Source: Microbacterium sp. AG238 | Lineage (GTDB): Bacteria; Actinomycetota; Actinomycetes; Actinomycetales; Microbacteriaceae | NCBI RefSeq assembly: GCF_003610405.1 | Contig: NZ_RAQC01000001.1 | Location: 496,001 to 560,000 of the forward strand | Length of the DNA stretch: 64,000 nt | Direction: 5' to 3' | Shown: in pieces, positions 21,460 through 30,437 of the stretch | Numbering within the stretch: position 1 is the first letter of the stretch | Layout of the letters: each line of letters begins with the position of its first letter | Notes under the pieces: model-generated | Databases searched by the model: none | Told to the model about the DNA's origin: nothing | The model's input: only the letters and a program-made list of their open reading frames with translations | Translations under genes and position numbers: made by a program

Positions 21460-22644
21460 TCAGCGCGTGAGGATCAGCGCCTCGCCCTGTCCACCACCAC
21501 CGCAGAGCCCCGCCACGGCCGTGCCCGCTCCGCGACGCACGAGTTCGTGCGCCAGGTGCACGACGAGACGTGCGCCCGACGCACCGATGGGGTGCCCGAG
21601 CGCGATCCCGCCTCCGTCGACGTTGACGATGTCGGATGAGACACCGAGGCGACGCTCCGAGGCGGCGACGACCGAGCCGAAGGCCTCGTTGATCTCGATG
21701 AGATCCACGTCGGATACCGCGATGCCGTCCTTGGCCAGTGCGCGTTCGATCGCGGCGGCGGGCTGCTCGTGCAGTGAGTTGTCGGGCCCGGCGACCTGAC
21801 CATTGGCGCCGAGCGCGGCCATCACCGTCCATCCCTCGCGCTCCGCCCGGTCTCGGGTGGTCAGAATGACCACTGCGGCACCGTCGGAGATCTGCGACGC
21901 ATTGCCGGCGGTAATCGAGCCGCCCTTCGCGAAAGCGGGACGCAGGCCCGCGAGAGTCTCGAGCGTGGTGTCGGGACGGATGCCTTCGTCGGCATCGACG
22001 ATGACCGGCTCCCCACGTCGCTGCGGTACCGTCACGGGCGCCATCTCTGCGCTGAAGCGGCCCTCGGCCCGTGCCGCAGCGGCGCGCTGATGCGAGCGTG
22101 CGGCCACGGCATCCTGATCTCCTCGTGACACGGCGAAACGCGGGTTGAGGCGCTCGGTCGACGCCCCCATGCTCTCGCGATCGTACGCATCGGTGAGGCC
22201 GTCGAAGGCAGCGTGGTCGAGCACCTCGATCGAGCCGTACGACCAACCGGAGCGGGATCCGGGCAGAAGGTGGGGTGCCCGGCTCATAGATTCCATGCCT
22301 CCGGCGACGACCACCTCAGCATCTCCGAGGGCGATCATGCGCGACGCGTCGATGATCGCCGTGAGCCCGGAGAGACAGACTTTGTTGACGCTGGATGCGG
22401 GGACGTCCCAACCGATGCCGCCGGACAGCGCCGCCTGCCGTGCGGGATTCTGTCCATTGCCCGCCGGGAGGACCTGCCCCATGATGACGGCGTCCACCGA
22501 CGCGGCCTCGACGCCCGATGCGGAGAGAGCACCGGCAATGGCGGCGCCACCGAGCTCGGGGGCCGGCATCGACGACAGCGCGCCCTGCAGGCGGCCTTGC
22601 GGCGTGCGGGCAGCGGCGACGATGACGATCTCGGGCGTGGTCAT
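21460..22644 (-). CDS. Acetyl-CoA C-acetyltransferase (thiolase)
   Basis: Condenses two acetyl-CoA or cleaves 3-oxoacyl-CoA. 394 residues, the biosynthetic thiolase length. The active-site cysteine lies in NKVCLSGLTAI (about residue 90); the other catalytic residues are in GHPIGASGAR (His) and LCGGGGQGEA (Cys). No beta-oxidation or PHB genes adjoin, so whether it is AtoB/PhaA-like or FadA-like is not decided by context. A leaderless TAGGCT-N6-ATG start is likely. Confidence 0.92.
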   Translation of the reverse strand: MTTPEIVIVAAARTPQGRLQGALSSMPAPELGGAAIAGALSASGVEAASVDAVIMGQVLPAGNGQNPARQAALSGGIGWDVPASSVNKVCLSGLTAIIDASRMIALGDAEVVVAGGMESMSRAPHLLPGSRSGWSYGSIEVLDHAAFDGLTDAYDRESMGASTERLNPRFAVSRGDQDAVAARSHQRAAAARAEGRFSAEMAPVTVPQRRGEPVIVDADEGIRPDTTLETLAGLRPAFAKGGSITAGNASQISDGAAVVILTTRDRAEREGWTVMAALGANGQVAGPDNSLHEQPAAAIERALAKDGIAVSDVDLIEINEAFGSVVAASERRLGVSSDIVNVDGGGIALGHPIGASGARLVVHLAHELVRRGAGTAVAGLCGGGGQGEALILTR

Positions 22645-22650
22645 GCACTC

Positions 22651-22656
22651 AGCCTA
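22651..22656 (-). promoter_or_regulatory. Putative -10 box for the thiolase gene
   Basis: TAGGCT on the minus strand, 6 nt before the ATG at 22644, in the TANNNT-N6-start arrangement. Confidence 0.5.
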
Positions 22657-22758
22657 CGAGCCCCAGACCGCCACCACTCCCGGCGGTCGAGCCGACGTAA
22701 ACGGCACCTCTGCCGATGCCGATGCGACCATTCGCGTCGGCTCACGTTCGCATAACAC

Positions 22759-22798
22759 ACGAAGGCCCCGCGACTGGCGAGAGTTGCGGGGCCTTCGT
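22759..22798 (-). terminator. Terminator downstream of tRNA-Lys
   Basis: Perfect 13-bp stem ACGAAGGCCCCGC/GCGGGGCCTTCGT with a 14-nt loop, directly after the tRNA 3' end on the minus strand. Confidence 0.8.
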
Positions 22799-22800
22799 GC

Positions 22801-22876
22801 TGGTGCACCCCCTGGGACTCGAACCCAGAACCCACTGATTAAGAGTCAGTTGCTCTGCCGATTGAGCTAGAGGTGC
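22801..22876 (-). tRNA. tRNA-Lys (anticodon CTT)
   Basis: A complete 76-nt cloverleaf with encoded CCA. The acceptor stem is GCACCTC/GGGGTGC, the anticodon arm CTGACTCTTAATCAG contains CTT, and the T arm contains GGTTCGAGTCC. It reads AAG codons. It is followed by a strong hairpin terminator. Confidence 0.97.
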
Positions 22877-22958
22877 AGGCTGTTCGCAGTGAAGCGAACC
22901 GAGGAGAAACGTTACCCCACTTCACGTCACGACGCCAATCGGGGCCCCCGGCGCGTCG

Positions 22959-22964
22959 TATCCT
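22959..22964 (+). promoter_or_regulatory. Putative -10 box for hisN-like gene
   Basis: TATCCT sits 6 nt before the GTG at 22971, and no ribosome site is visible. Consistent with a leaderless transcript. Confidence 0.5.
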
Positions 22965-22970
22965 TGAGCC

Positions 22971-23807
22971 GTGACCCCCACCACACCGGATCCGACAGCG
23001 GCTTCCGCAGACGCCCTGGCCGACGACCTGGCATTCGCACTCCGGCTTGCGGATGCGGCCGACGCCGTCAGTATGGCCCGATTCGACGCGGCCGACCTCG
23101 ACGTGCAACTGAAGGCGGACGCGTCGCACGTCACCGAGGCCGATCTCGCCACCGAGCGCGCCATCCGCGACCTGTTGAGCGCGGAGCGGCCTGCCGACGG
23201 CGTGCTGGGCGAGGAATACGGCGCCACCGGCGACGCCAGACGTCAGTGGATCATCGACCCCATCGACGGCACGGCGAACTACCTCAAGGGCATCCCCATG
23301 TGGGCGACGCTCATCGCTCTGGCCGTCGACGGCGTGCCCGAGGTGGGTGTCGTGAGTCAGCCGGCCATCGGGCGCCGGTGGTGGGCTGCCGCCGGCCGCG
23401 GCGCCTGGACGAACGTTCCCGGCGAGACCGCCCCCCGACGCATATCGGTGTCATCGATCGATGATCTCGCGCACTCGAGCATCAGCTTCCAGAGCCTCCA
23501 CCAGTGGGACGAGGTCGGCCGTGGTGAACAGCTCCTCGCCCTCTCGCGGCGCGTCTGGCGCGATCGTGGCTACGGCGACGCGTGGCCGTACATGCTCCTC
23601 GCGGAGGGGCGGTTGGAGTTCGTGGCCGAGTTCGGGGTGAAGGAGTACGACATCGCCGCACATGTCCCGATCGTGACCGAGGCAGGCGGACGCTTCACCG
23701 ACATCGCCGGCGCCCCATCGGTGTCGACGCGCTCGTCGCTCGCGACCAACGGCATCCTGCACGACACCTTCCTCGAACTGCTCTCTCGCAACGGGGGCGA
23801 CGAATGA
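22971..23807 (+). CDS. hisN: Inositol monophosphatase-family histidinol-phosphatase
   Basis: Mg-dependent phosphatase of 278 residues. Family motifs are LGEEYG (first metal glutamate), WIIDPIDGTANYLKGIP (metal aspartates) and, near the end, KEYDIAAHVPIVTEAGG in place of the usual W-D-x-A. This style matches actinobacterial HisN (histidinol-phosphate phosphatase) more than inositol or fructose bisphosphatases. The GTG start follows a TATCCT box. It overlaps the next lipoprotein gene by ATGA and may head a small operon to 24979. Confidence 0.75.
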   Translation: MTPTTPDPTAASADALADDLAFALRLADAADAVSMARFDAADLDVQLKADASHVTEADLATERAIRDLLSAERPADGVLGEEYGATGDARRQWIIDPIDGTANYLKGIPMWATLIALAVDGVPEVGVVSQPAIGRRWWAAAGRGAWTNVPGETAPRRISVSSIDDLAHSSISFQSLHQWDEVGRGEQLLALSRRVWRDRGYGDAWPYMLLAEGRLEFVAEFGVKEYDIAAHVPIVTEAGGRFTDIAGAPSVSTRSSLATNGILHDTFLELLSRNGGDE

Positions 23808-24367
23808 CCCGCCGCCGGCGCGCACCCCTCGTCATTGCGACCGGCTCGGCCGTGGCTCTGATGCTGTTGAGCGGCTGCTCCGCGCCCGAGCCCCAAGAGA
23901 CCGCTCCCCCCGAAGCCGTCCCCTCCTCGCCCGTAGCGACGCCCGAGGCCACCGCTTCGGAGCCGGCTCTGCCCGACCCGACGTGCGAGAACATCATCCG
24001 CGAAGCGAGCCTCGACGAACTGCAATCGCAGGGCTGGGAGTACGAGCAAGGGCCGTTCATGATCGGTGAGACGGAGATCGATGCAGGCGTGTCCTGCACC
24101 TGGACGAACGCGGCCGAACCCGGCGGCAACATCCTCCAGTTCGGCTGGGCGCCGCTCACCGCCGCCGAGACCACCGAGGCCCAGCGCACCCTCGAATCGC
24201 AAGGGTGGATCCGCGAAGAGGGCGACGACGGGGTCTACCTGACCGAAGACCCGTCTTTCGCGCTCAACATCGACGGCGACGGCTACGGCGTCACCTACTT
24301 CTTCGGCGAGGGCTATGCCCAGGTAGCCGACGTGAAGCAGGGCCTCGTCGTCATCGAGCGACGTTGA
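23804..24367 (+). CDS. Putative lipoprotein
   Basis: 187 residues. A signal peptide with lipobox LLSGCSAP (Cys about residue 25) indicates export and lipid anchoring. A Pro/Glu/Ala-rich linker follows, then a globular domain with two cysteines (PTCENI and GVSCTW) that could form a disulfide. Coupled on both sides: its ATG overlaps the hisN stop and its stop overlaps the next start. No domain recognised. Confidence 0.75.
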   Translation: MTRRRRAPLVIATGSAVALMLLSGCSAPEPQETAPPEAVPSSPVATPEATASEPALPDPTCENIIREASLDELQSQGWEYEQGPFMIGETEIDAGVSCTWTNAAEPGGNILQFGWAPLTAAETTEAQRTLESQGWIREEGDDGVYLTEDPSFALNIDGDGYGVTYFFGEGYAQVADVKQGLVVIERR

Positions 24368-24759
24368 TGAACGACGTCGAAGCCGTCGGCGTCGCTGACG
24401 ATCTGGCCGGGCGCATCCGCGACGCCGAGCGCGACCTGCTCACGAGTGCCGTGCGACAGGACGCCCGACGCCTTCGCGAGCTCATCCACCCGGATTTCAC
24501 CGAAATCGGCCGGTCGGGTCGCCTGTGGACGCGGTCTGACCTCCTCGTCGAGCTCATGGAGGAAGCCACACGCGACACTCCGCACACGGATGAATGGGTC
24601 ATCCAGCGGCTTGACGTCGACACGGTGCTCGTCACCTATCGCCTCGTCGCCGGCACGCGCGTCAGCCGCCACTCGTCGGTCTGGGCGACATCGGGCGACG
24701 CCCTCGCCTTGCGATTCCACCAGGGGACGGAACAGTCGCCCGCAGACGCGCGCCCATAG
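24367..24759 (+). CDS. SnoaL/DUF4440-like small protein
   Basis: 130 residues with the NTF2-like pattern of a DUF4440 protein: an N-terminal helix with ERDLLTSAVRQDARRLRELIHPDFTEIG-type spacing (residues about 20-48), then strands ending in HSSVWATSGDALALRFHQGT. Such cone folds bind small ligands or serve as isomerases. The function here is unknown. The start overlaps the lipoprotein stop (TGATG). Confidence 0.72.
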   Translation: MNDVEAVGVADDLAGRIRDAERDLLTSAVRQDARRLRELIHPDFTEIGRSGRLWTRSDLLVELMEEATRDTPHTDEWVIQRLDVDTVLVTYRLVAGTRVSRHSSVWATSGDALALRFHQGTEQSPADARP

Positions 24760-24820
24760 GGTCTGCGGAACGCGAGGTCAAGCACGTGCGTCTGAGCTCG
24801 CGTCGCGCGACAATGAGGAC

Positions 24821-24979
24821 ATGCCTGCACTTGCGATCATCCTCATCATCATCGGCATCGCGTTGCTGTTCACCGGAATCTTCGTCGAAGCGGTGAAGTT
24901 CCTGCTGTTCGTCGGCATCGCGCTCATCATCATCGCGGTCATCGCCTGGCTGATGCGGTCCATCCGCAACAAGACCTGA
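24821..24979 (+). CDS. 52-residue double-helix membrane protein
   Basis: Almost wholly hydrophobic: two adjacent Ile/Leu-rich helices, then MRSIRNKT. GAGG lies 5 nt before the ATG, and a strong terminator begins 13 nt after the stop, which supports a real small gene. Similar tiny proteins are common in actinobacteria without assigned function. Confidence 0.65.
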   Translation: MPALAIILIIIGIALLFTGIFVEAVKFLLFVGIALIIIAVIAWLMRSIRNKT

Positions 24980-24991
24980 CCGCCCGAACCG

Positions 24992-25032
24992 GCGAAGGCC
25001 CCTGCCCCTCACTCGAGGGCGGGGGCCTTCGC
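24992..25032 (+). terminator. Rho-independent-like terminator
   Basis: GCGAAGGCCC pairs with GGGCCTTCGC, with an inner GCCC/GGGC extension. It closes the hisN-to-24979 gene group. Confidence 0.75.
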
Positions 25033-25498
25033 CGTACCTTCCTCCGAGCGCCGCATCTTGCTGTGATCACGGCCATGGAGCGGACCACACGGCACCGGCA
25101 CGCTGACGGGCATCGGCGTTGAGCGCGGCGGCCCTGCCGGGCGCTTGGGGGACGTTCGAGGCAGAACCGCCGCTGGGCTGGGATGGCCGACGCGCCAAAG
25201 ATAAAGGATGAGCGCGCCCCGCATAAGCCCCCTGTCGACGAGGCTGCCCCGGGTGGGACCGTAGCGGGTCGCTTCCGATGCGCGCGGCACGCATTTGGGG
25301 GCCGCGCTGCGCGCGCCGGGGCGACCCCACGCTCGCGAGCCCACCCACCTGCGACGCGGATCGCGGCGGCCCCAACAGCAATCCGATCCTCGAATCGCTC
25401 CGAACCGACCCGCGTGCACCGGGTGCATTTGGGGGGCACGCGGTGCGCGCCCCGCCTGATTCGGGTCAGGACGGGGCGACCTCCACCCGAGAGACCAA
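25033..25498. other. Intergenic stretch with no recognised gene
   Basis: No reading frame here has a credible start, ribosome site or family motif. Two degenerate related segments beginning GCATTTGGGGG occur at about 25289 and 25423. The stretch lies between two terminators. Confidence 0.5.
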
Positions 25499-25535
25499 AG
25501 CCCCCGATCCCACTGCTTCCAGGGGATCGGGGGCT
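25499..25535 (-). terminator. Terminator of ssrA
   Basis: Perfect 13-bp stem AGCCCCCGATCCC/GGGATCGGGGGCT located 20 nt past the tmRNA 3' end on the minus strand, followed by TTT. Confidence 0.85.
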
Positions 25536-25555
25536 ATGCAGCGTGACAGCGGCAG

Positions 25556-25925
25556 TGGTGGAGATGGGGGGAATCGAACCCCCGTCCATCGCTGAGATAC
25601 GGCGTCTTCTCCGGGCGCAGTCTGTAGAGGCGTTCTGCTCGGCCCCGACTTTCAGTACAGACACATAAGTCGACAGGCCCAGTCCGGGAAGAGTCCCGCG
25701 TGACGTCCGGACGCCGTCACGCAGCAAGATCCCTAGATGACGCCAGGGTCCGTGGCGGGATCACACACGGTCTGACGGACTATCGGGCTCGCTTATGCAG
25801 CGAGGGCGAAGTCAGTGCGCTTGGATTCGGCACTTATTGGTTTGCAGAGATCGTTAACGAGATAACCCTGCATCCTCGGCCCGCTTCTCGCCGACACACA
25901 GGCGATGTCGAAACCGATCATCCCC
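25556..25925 (-). ncRNA. ssrA: Transfer-messenger RNA
   Basis: Rescues stalled ribosomes together with SmpB, which is encoded 0.8 kb upstream. It has 370 nt including CCA. The 5' end GGGGATG pairs with CATCTCC before ACCA and leaves the G3-U70 wobble that AlaRS needs; the T arm is GGGGGTTCGATTCCCCC. The internal tag reading frame (25793-25831 plus stop) encodes AESKRTDFALAA. Near-perfect one-piece tmRNA, not circularly permuted. Confidence 0.95.
25793..25831 (-). other. tmRNA tag-peptide reading frame
   Basis: Twelve sense codons from GCC to GCA, then TAA, give AESKRTDFALAA. The terminal ALAA is the ClpXP degradation signal; the first alanine carried by tmRNA itself would be added before these residues. 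Confidence 0.85.
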
Positions 25926-26045
25926 ATGAGCCTTCGAACGAAGGGCCGCTGTCACACTGTGGAGTTACCAACCCGGATGCCGCAGCACCCGAGCACTACA
26001 GACTACAACCGATCGCCACTCGGCGCCATTCCCGCGCACCCGGCC

Positions 26046-26051
26046 TAGAGT
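26046..26051 (+). promoter_or_regulatory. Putative -10 box for the SIMPL gene
   Basis: TAGAGT lies 6 nt before the ATG at 26058, with no ribosome site; fits a leaderless start. Confidence 0.5.
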
Positions 26052-26057
26052 CGGACC

Positions 26058-26720
26058 ATGGCAGACATCCTCATCTCCGTCCGCGGCGAGGCCGAACGAC
26101 GTGTCCAGCCCGAGGTCGCCGTGGTCCACGCCGCCGCGACCGCCGACGGCGCCGAGAGGAGCGCCGTGGCGTCGCGGGTGGCCGCCACGATAGCGCCGTT
26201 GCGCACACGACTCGAGGAACTCGCCCGAGCGGGAGTCGTCTCGACCTGGTCGAGCGGATCCGTCGCGACGTGGTCCGACCGGCCCTGGAATGCCGAGGGG
26301 AACCAGCTCGCGCCTGTCCACCACGCGACGATAGAGCTGGTCGCCGCCTTCGACGACATCCGCGCACTGGACGAATGGGTGTCGCTCCTCGCGGACGACG
26401 ACGGCATGCGCGTGTCGAACGTCGAATGGCAGCTCTCCCCCGCGACGCTATCGAGCATCGAGGGCGAGGTCGCGACCTCAGCGGTCGGCGTCGCCGTTGC
26501 CCGCGCGACCGCGTACGCGACGGCGCTCGGCCACGCGACGGTCGAGCCCGTCGAGATCGCAGATGTCGGACTGCTCAGCGGTGGCGACGCGCCGCCCGCG
26601 GCGCCGATGTTCGCGCGCGCGGCCACGATGTCGGCCGACGCATCATCCGGAGGAGTGGAACTCCGTCCCAGCGAGATCGTCGTGACAGCCGCGGTGGAGG
26701 CCCGCTTCCGCGCGCGCTGA
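26058..26720 (+). CDS. SIMPL domain (DUF541) protein
   Basis: 220 residues matching the DUF541/YggE family: an N-terminal ILISVRGEAERRVQPEVAVV strand region, a central helical part, and the C-terminal PSEIVVTAAVEARF strand. Family members have been linked to oxidative-stress tolerance and signalling, but their biochemistry is unclear. Unlike periplasmic YggE there is no signal peptide, so this copy should be cytosolic. Convergent with smpB. Confidence 0.82.
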   Translation: MADILISVRGEAERRVQPEVAVVHAAATADGAERSAVASRVAATIAPLRTRLEELARAGVVSTWSSGSVATWSDRPWNAEGNQLAPVHHATIELVAAFDDIRALDEWVSLLADDDGMRVSNVEWQLSPATLSSIEGEVATSAVGVAVARATAYATALGHATVEPVEIADVGLLSGGDAPPAAPMFARAATMSADASSGGVELRPSEIVVTAAVEARFRAR

Positions 26721-26736
26721 CGCGGAGCGCATCACA

Positions 26737-26755
26737 GGATTCGCCCGGCGAATCC
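26737..26755. terminator. Short hairpin between convergent genes
   Basis: GGATTCGC-CCG-GCGAATCC lies between the SIMPL and smpB stops. There is no T-run, so a bidirectional terminator is only probable. Confidence 0.45.
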
Positions 26756-26763
26756 GCCCGCCG

Positions 26764-27240
26764 CTACTCGCCGAGACGGTTGCGGGTGCGCATCGCGCGT
26801 TCAGCCTCGCGCTTGTCCTCGCGCTCGCGGATGGTCTGACGCTTCTCGAACTCGCGCTTACCCTTCGCGACCGCGATCTCGACCTTCGCCCGACCGTCCG
26901 AGAAGTACAGCCGCAGAGGCACGAGGGTGTAGCCGCCGGCACTGACCGCGTGCGACAGCTTGATGATCTCCTCTTTGTGCAGCAGCAGTTTGCGCGTGCG
27001 CTTGGTGGCGTGATTCGTCCAGTGCCCCTGGGAGTACTCGGGAATGTGAACCGCATCGAGGTACGCCTGGCCGTTATCGATGTAGGCGTAGCCGTCGGTG
27101 AGATTGGCACGCCCCTGGCGCAGCGACTTCACCTCGGTGCCGGTCAGCACGAGACCGGCCTCATACGTCTTCTCGATGGCGTAGTCGTGTCGGGCGCGCT
27201 TGTTGCTCGCCACGAGCTTCTCGCCCTGTTCCTTCGGCAT
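26764..27240 (-). CDS. smpB: SsrA-binding protein
   Basis: Binds the tRNA-like end of tmRNA and delivers it to stalled ribosomes. 158 residues, with the family blocks [31 protein letters not shown] and a basic C-terminal helix ending in RTRNRLGE. A strong AAGGAGG precedes the ATG. Last gene of prfB-ftsE-ftsX-smpB, with its partner RNA ssrA just downstream. Confidence 0.97.
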   Translation of the reverse strand: MPKEQGEKLVASNKRARHDYAIEKTYEAGLVLTGTEVKSLRQGRANLTDGYAYIDNGQAYLDAVHIPEYSQGHWTNHATKRTRKLLLHKEEIIKLSHAVSAGGYTLVPLRLYFSDGRAKVEIAVAKGKREFEKRQTIREREDKREAERAMRTRNRLGE

Positions 27241-27326
27241 GACGCGCCTCCTTCCTGATGCACTGGCGCAGCCCTACAGTCTAGGGGCACACCCGCGGCA
27301 TGCTCGACGGGAAAGCCCGGCGTTGG

Positions 27327-28241
27327 TCAGGTGCGCAGCCATCGGCGGATGGCGAACCCCGCAGAGACGGCTGCCAGAGCCACACCGATCACGATCACCG
27401 CCGGCACCACCACCGCGACGTCTCCGAGGTTGACCCAGCTCGTGACGAAGTCGATCTGCGACGACAGATAGTCGCCGACGCCGACCTGCACCATCGCGAT
27501 GATCGCGACGCTCGCGAGCGCCGACCCGATCAACGCGGCGAACACACCCTCGAGGATGAACGGGGTCTGGATGAACCGATTGGACGCGCCCACGAGGCGC
27601 ATGATGCCGAGCTCTCGCCGGCGCGCATAAGCGGAGAGGCGAATCGTGGTCGCGATCAGAAGCACCGCGGCGATCAGCATCAGTCCGGCGATCCCGACCG
27701 CGATGTACGTGGCGACGGTGAGCGCGGAGAACAGCGGGTCGAGGTATTGCAGCTGGTTCGCGACCTCCTCGACCCCGTCGAAGTCCTTGAACGCCTCGCT
27801 GATCACATCGCTCTGCGACGGATCGGCGAGGTTGACCCAGTAGGTGTTGTTGAGCTGCTCCGGGCTGACGAACTCGGCGTAGTCCTGCCCCATGAGTGAC
27901 AGGACGTTGTCGTACGCCTCCTGACTCGTCTCGAAGCGCACCTCGCGGACGACGCTCTGCAGCGCGGGAGACTCGAGTCGCTCGGCGACGGCGGCGATCT
28001 GTTCGTCGGTCGCAGCTCCGTCGGCGCAGTTCTGCACCGCGGCGTCCTCACGGCACATGTAGACGGCGACCTGAGCACGCTCGGCCCAATAGTCCTTCGT
28101 CTTGCTGATCTGCATCTGCATGAGCATCGCCGCACCCACGAACGTGAGCGAGACGAAGGTGACGAGCACGACGGAGATCACCATCGACGCGTTGCGACGC
28201 AGGCCTGTCAGGGCCTCACCGAGGATCAGACCGACTCTCAT
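27327..28241 (-). CDS. ftsX: Cell-division protein FtsX
   Basis: Membrane subunit of the FtsEX complex, which couples division to peptidoglycan hydrolase activation. 304 residues with four predicted helices: one N-terminal (about 22-46), then a large extracellular domain, then three C-terminal. The extracellular domain has two cysteines (YMCRED and VQNCADG). Overlaps the ftsE stop by ATGA. Confidence 0.96.
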   Translation of the reverse strand: MRVGLILGEALTGLRRNASMVISVVLVTFVSLTFVGAAMLMQMQISKTKDYWAERAQVAVYMCREDAAVQNCADGAATDEQIAAVAERLESPALQSVVREVRFETSQEAYDNVLSLMGQDYAEFVSPEQLNNTYWVNLADPSQSDVISEAFKDFDGVEEVANQLQYLDPLFSALTVATYIAVGIAGLMLIAAVLLIATTIRLSAYARRRELGIMRLVGASNRFIQTPFILEGVFAALIGSALASVAIIAMVQVGVGDYLSSQIDFVTSWVNLGDVAVVVPAVIVIGVALAAVSAGFAIRRWLRT

Positions 28242-29218
28242 GACGTGGGCCCCACTTCGTCGGTGCGATCGTCGCGATCGCCGAGTCCGAGCTTCTTCGC
28301 GACATCGGGGAGGCCGAGGCCGGCGAGGTCGATGTCAGGGGCGACGATCGGGATGGCCCGCGTCTCGCCCACGGGCGGCGGAGGTTCGACGGGAGCCTCG
28401 GGCGCGTCCGGAACGGGGACGTGGGCCGCCGGAGGGGTCTCGGCGATCTCGCGCTGCAGTTCGAGCACAGCCGTGAGGGCGGCGACCGCCGCGGCACCGC
28501 GCACCGGCTCGGGAGCGAGGCTGGGCAACGCGGAGGTGTCGCCGTAGCCGCCACCGACCTCATCGCGCACCATGACGCCGCCGCTCAGCTCGATGACTCG
28601 TCGCTGCATCTGGTCGACGAAGCCGGCCTCGTGCGTGGCCATGACGACCGTTGTGCCGTTGGCGTTGATGCGCGCGAGCAGCTGCATGATGTCGACGGAT
28701 GTCGCGGGGTCGAGGTTTCCCGTCGGCTCGTCGGCCAGCAGCACCTGCGGACGGTTGACGATCGCGCGTGCGATGGCGACCCGCTGCTGCTCACCACCGG
28801 AGAGCTCGTGCGGCAGCCGCTTCTCCTTGCCCGCGAGGCCGACGAGAGCGAGCGCCTCCGGGACCGCCTGTGAGATGAATGCTCGCGACGAGCCGATCAC
28901 CTGAAGGGTAAAGGCGACGTTCTGGAAGACGGTCTTGTTGGGCAGCAGCCGGAAGTCCTGGAACACAGCACCGATGTGGCGACGGAAGTAGGGGACCTTG
29001 CGCGTCGAGAGACCGCGCAGATCACGGCCGAGCACGACCACGCGCCCCTCGGACGCGACGTCCTCGCGCAGGATCATCCGCAGACACGACGACTTGCCGG
29101 ACCCGGATGCGCCGACGAGGAAGACGAACTCGCCGCGCTGGATCTCGAAGTCGACGTCGCTGAGCGCGGGCTTCGAGGTGCCGCGATACCGCTTGCTGAC
29201 GTGTTCGAACCGGATCAT
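28238..29218 (-). CDS. ftsE: Cell-division ATPase FtsE with long C-terminal tail
   Basis: ATPase of FtsEX. The ABC core fills residues 1-220: Walker [10 protein letters not shown] (37-45), signature LSGGEQQR (139-146), Walker [14 protein letters not shown] further 106 residues (221-326) rich in Pro, Ala, Val and acidic residues follow; typical FtsE ends near 230. The tail includes PPPPVGETR and a short helix-like end. It overlaps ftsX by 4 bp, so the tail is genuine coding sequence, not a missed stop. Confidence 0.96.
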   Translation of the reverse strand: MIRFEHVSKRYRGTSKPALSDVDFEIQRGEFVFLVGASGSGKSSCLRMILREDVASEGRVVVLGRDLRGLSTRKVPYFRRHIGAVFQDFRLLPNKTVFQNVAFTLQVIGSSRAFISQAVPEALALVGLAGKEKRLPHELSGGEQQRVAIARAIVNRPQVLLADEPTGNLDPATSVDIMQLLARINANGTTVVMATHEAGFVDQMQRRVIELSGGVMVRDEVGGGYGDTSALPSLAPEPVRGAAAVAALTAVLELQREIAETPPAAHVPVPDAPEAPVEPPPPVGETRAIPIVAPDIDLAGLGLPDVAKKLGLGDRDDRTDEVGPTS

Positions 29219-29299
29219 GACTCGATGAGCCTAAGCCGCTCCCCCGCACAACCGAGCCGCGACACCCGCGCGCCGCGGCATCCGCGCCTCAGCACTCGA

Positions 29300-30412
29300 T
29301 CAGGCGTCGTCGTCCTTGCGCTTGCGCCAGCGGATGCCGGCGGCGATGAATCCGTCGAGGTCGCCGTCGAACACGGTCGAGGGGTTCCCGACCTCGTGGC
29401 CCGTGCGGAGGTCTTTCACGAGCTGCTGTCCGTAGAGGAAGTATGAGCGCATCTGGTCGCCCCAGCTCGCGGTGATGGTGCCCGCCAGCTCCTTCTTCTT
29501 CGCCGCCTCCTCCTCGCGCTGAAGCAGCATGAGGCGGGTCTGCAGAACCCGCATGGCCGCGGCGCGGTTCTGGATCTGCGACTTCTCGTTCTGCATCGAG
29601 ACGACGATGCCGGTGGGGATGTGCGTGATCCGGACGGCCGAGTCAGTGGTGTTGACCGACTGGCCACCCGGTCCCGACGAACGGAAGACGTCGACACGGA
29701 TGTCGTTCTCGGGCACGTCGACCTCGACGGCCTCCTCCATCACGGGGATGACCTCGACCGCGGCGAAGCTCGTCTGACGCTTGTCGGCGGAACCGAAGGG
29801 ACTGATCCGGGCCAGACGGTGCGTTCCGGCCTCGACCGACAGAGTGCCGTACGCATAGGGCGCGTCGACCTCGAAGGTGGCCGACTTGATGCCCGCGCCT
29901 TCGGCGTAGGAGGTGTCCATGACCTTCACGGGGTACTTGTGGCGCTCGGCCCAGCGCAGGTACATGCGCAGGAGCATGTCGGCGAAGTCGGTGGCGTCGT
30001 CACCGCCGGCGCCCGAGCGGATGGTCACGACGGCGGCGCGGTCGTCGTATTCGCCGTCGAGGAGCGTCTGGACCTCGAGCTGACCGATGACCTCTTCGAG
30101 CTGCTTCAGCTCCTTGCGAGCTTCATCGGCAGATTCCTCGTCGTCCATCTCGATCGCGAGCTCCACCAGCACATCGAGATCGTCGAGGCGGCGCTCGACC
30201 TCGGTGACGCGCTTGAGCTCGGCCTGGCGGTGGCTGAGCGCGCTGGTGACCTTCTGCGCCTTCTCGACGTCGTCCCAGAGATCGGGCGCGCCGGCCTCCT
30301 CGGAGAGGCGGGCGATCTCGGCCCGGAGCGCCTCGACGTCGACCACCGCCTGGATGTCGGCGAACGTGGAGCGCAGGGCCTGGATGTCGGCGGAGATATC
30401 GAATTCGAGCAT
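29300..30412 (-). CDS. prfB: Peptide chain release factor 2
   Basis: Terminates at UGA and UAA. 370 residues in one uninterrupted frame. The recognition tripeptide SPF is seen in [12 protein letters not shown], and the peptidyl-tRNA hydrolysis GGQ in [14 protein letters not shown]. The early in-frame UGA frameshift site of E. coli prfB is absent, as in other actinobacteria. Divergent from the MFS gene at 30438 with only 25 bp between the starts. Confidence 0.97.
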   Translation of the reverse strand: MLEFDISADIQALRSTFADIQAVVDVEALRAEIARLSEEAGAPDLWDDVEKAQKVTSALSHRQAELKRVTEVERRLDDLDVLVELAIEMDDEESADEARKELKQLEEVIGQLEVQTLLDGEYDDRAAVVTIRSGAGGDDATDFADMLLRMYLRWAERHKYPVKVMDTSYAEGAGIKSATFEVDAPYAYGTLSVEAGTHRLARISPFGSADKRQTSFAAVEVIPVMEEAVEVDVPENDIRVDVFRSSGPGGQSVNTTDSAVRITHIPTGIVVSMQNEKSQIQNRAAAMRVLQTRLMLLQREEEAAKKKELAGTITASWGDQMRSYFLYGQQLVKDLRTGHEVGNPSTVFDGDLDGFIAAGIRWRKRKDDDA

Positions 30413-30424
30413 GGCACTCCAGAG

Positions 30425-30430
30425 TATCGT
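30425..30430 (+). promoter_or_regulatory. Putative -10 box of the MFS/polysaccharide gene cluster
   Basis: TATCGT lies 7 nt before the ATG at 30438, inside the 25-bp gap to divergent prfB. The two promoters must overlap. Confidence 0.45.
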
Positions 30431-30437
30431 GGAAGCA

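Noticed and set aside
25931..25944. SOS (LexA) box upstream of ssrA
   Set aside because: CCTTCGAACGAAGG is palindromic but does not match the GAAC-N4-GTTC form of the actinobacterial SOS box.
29300..30412. Programmed frameshift in prfB
   Set aside because: One continuous 370-codon frame without an early in-frame UGA.
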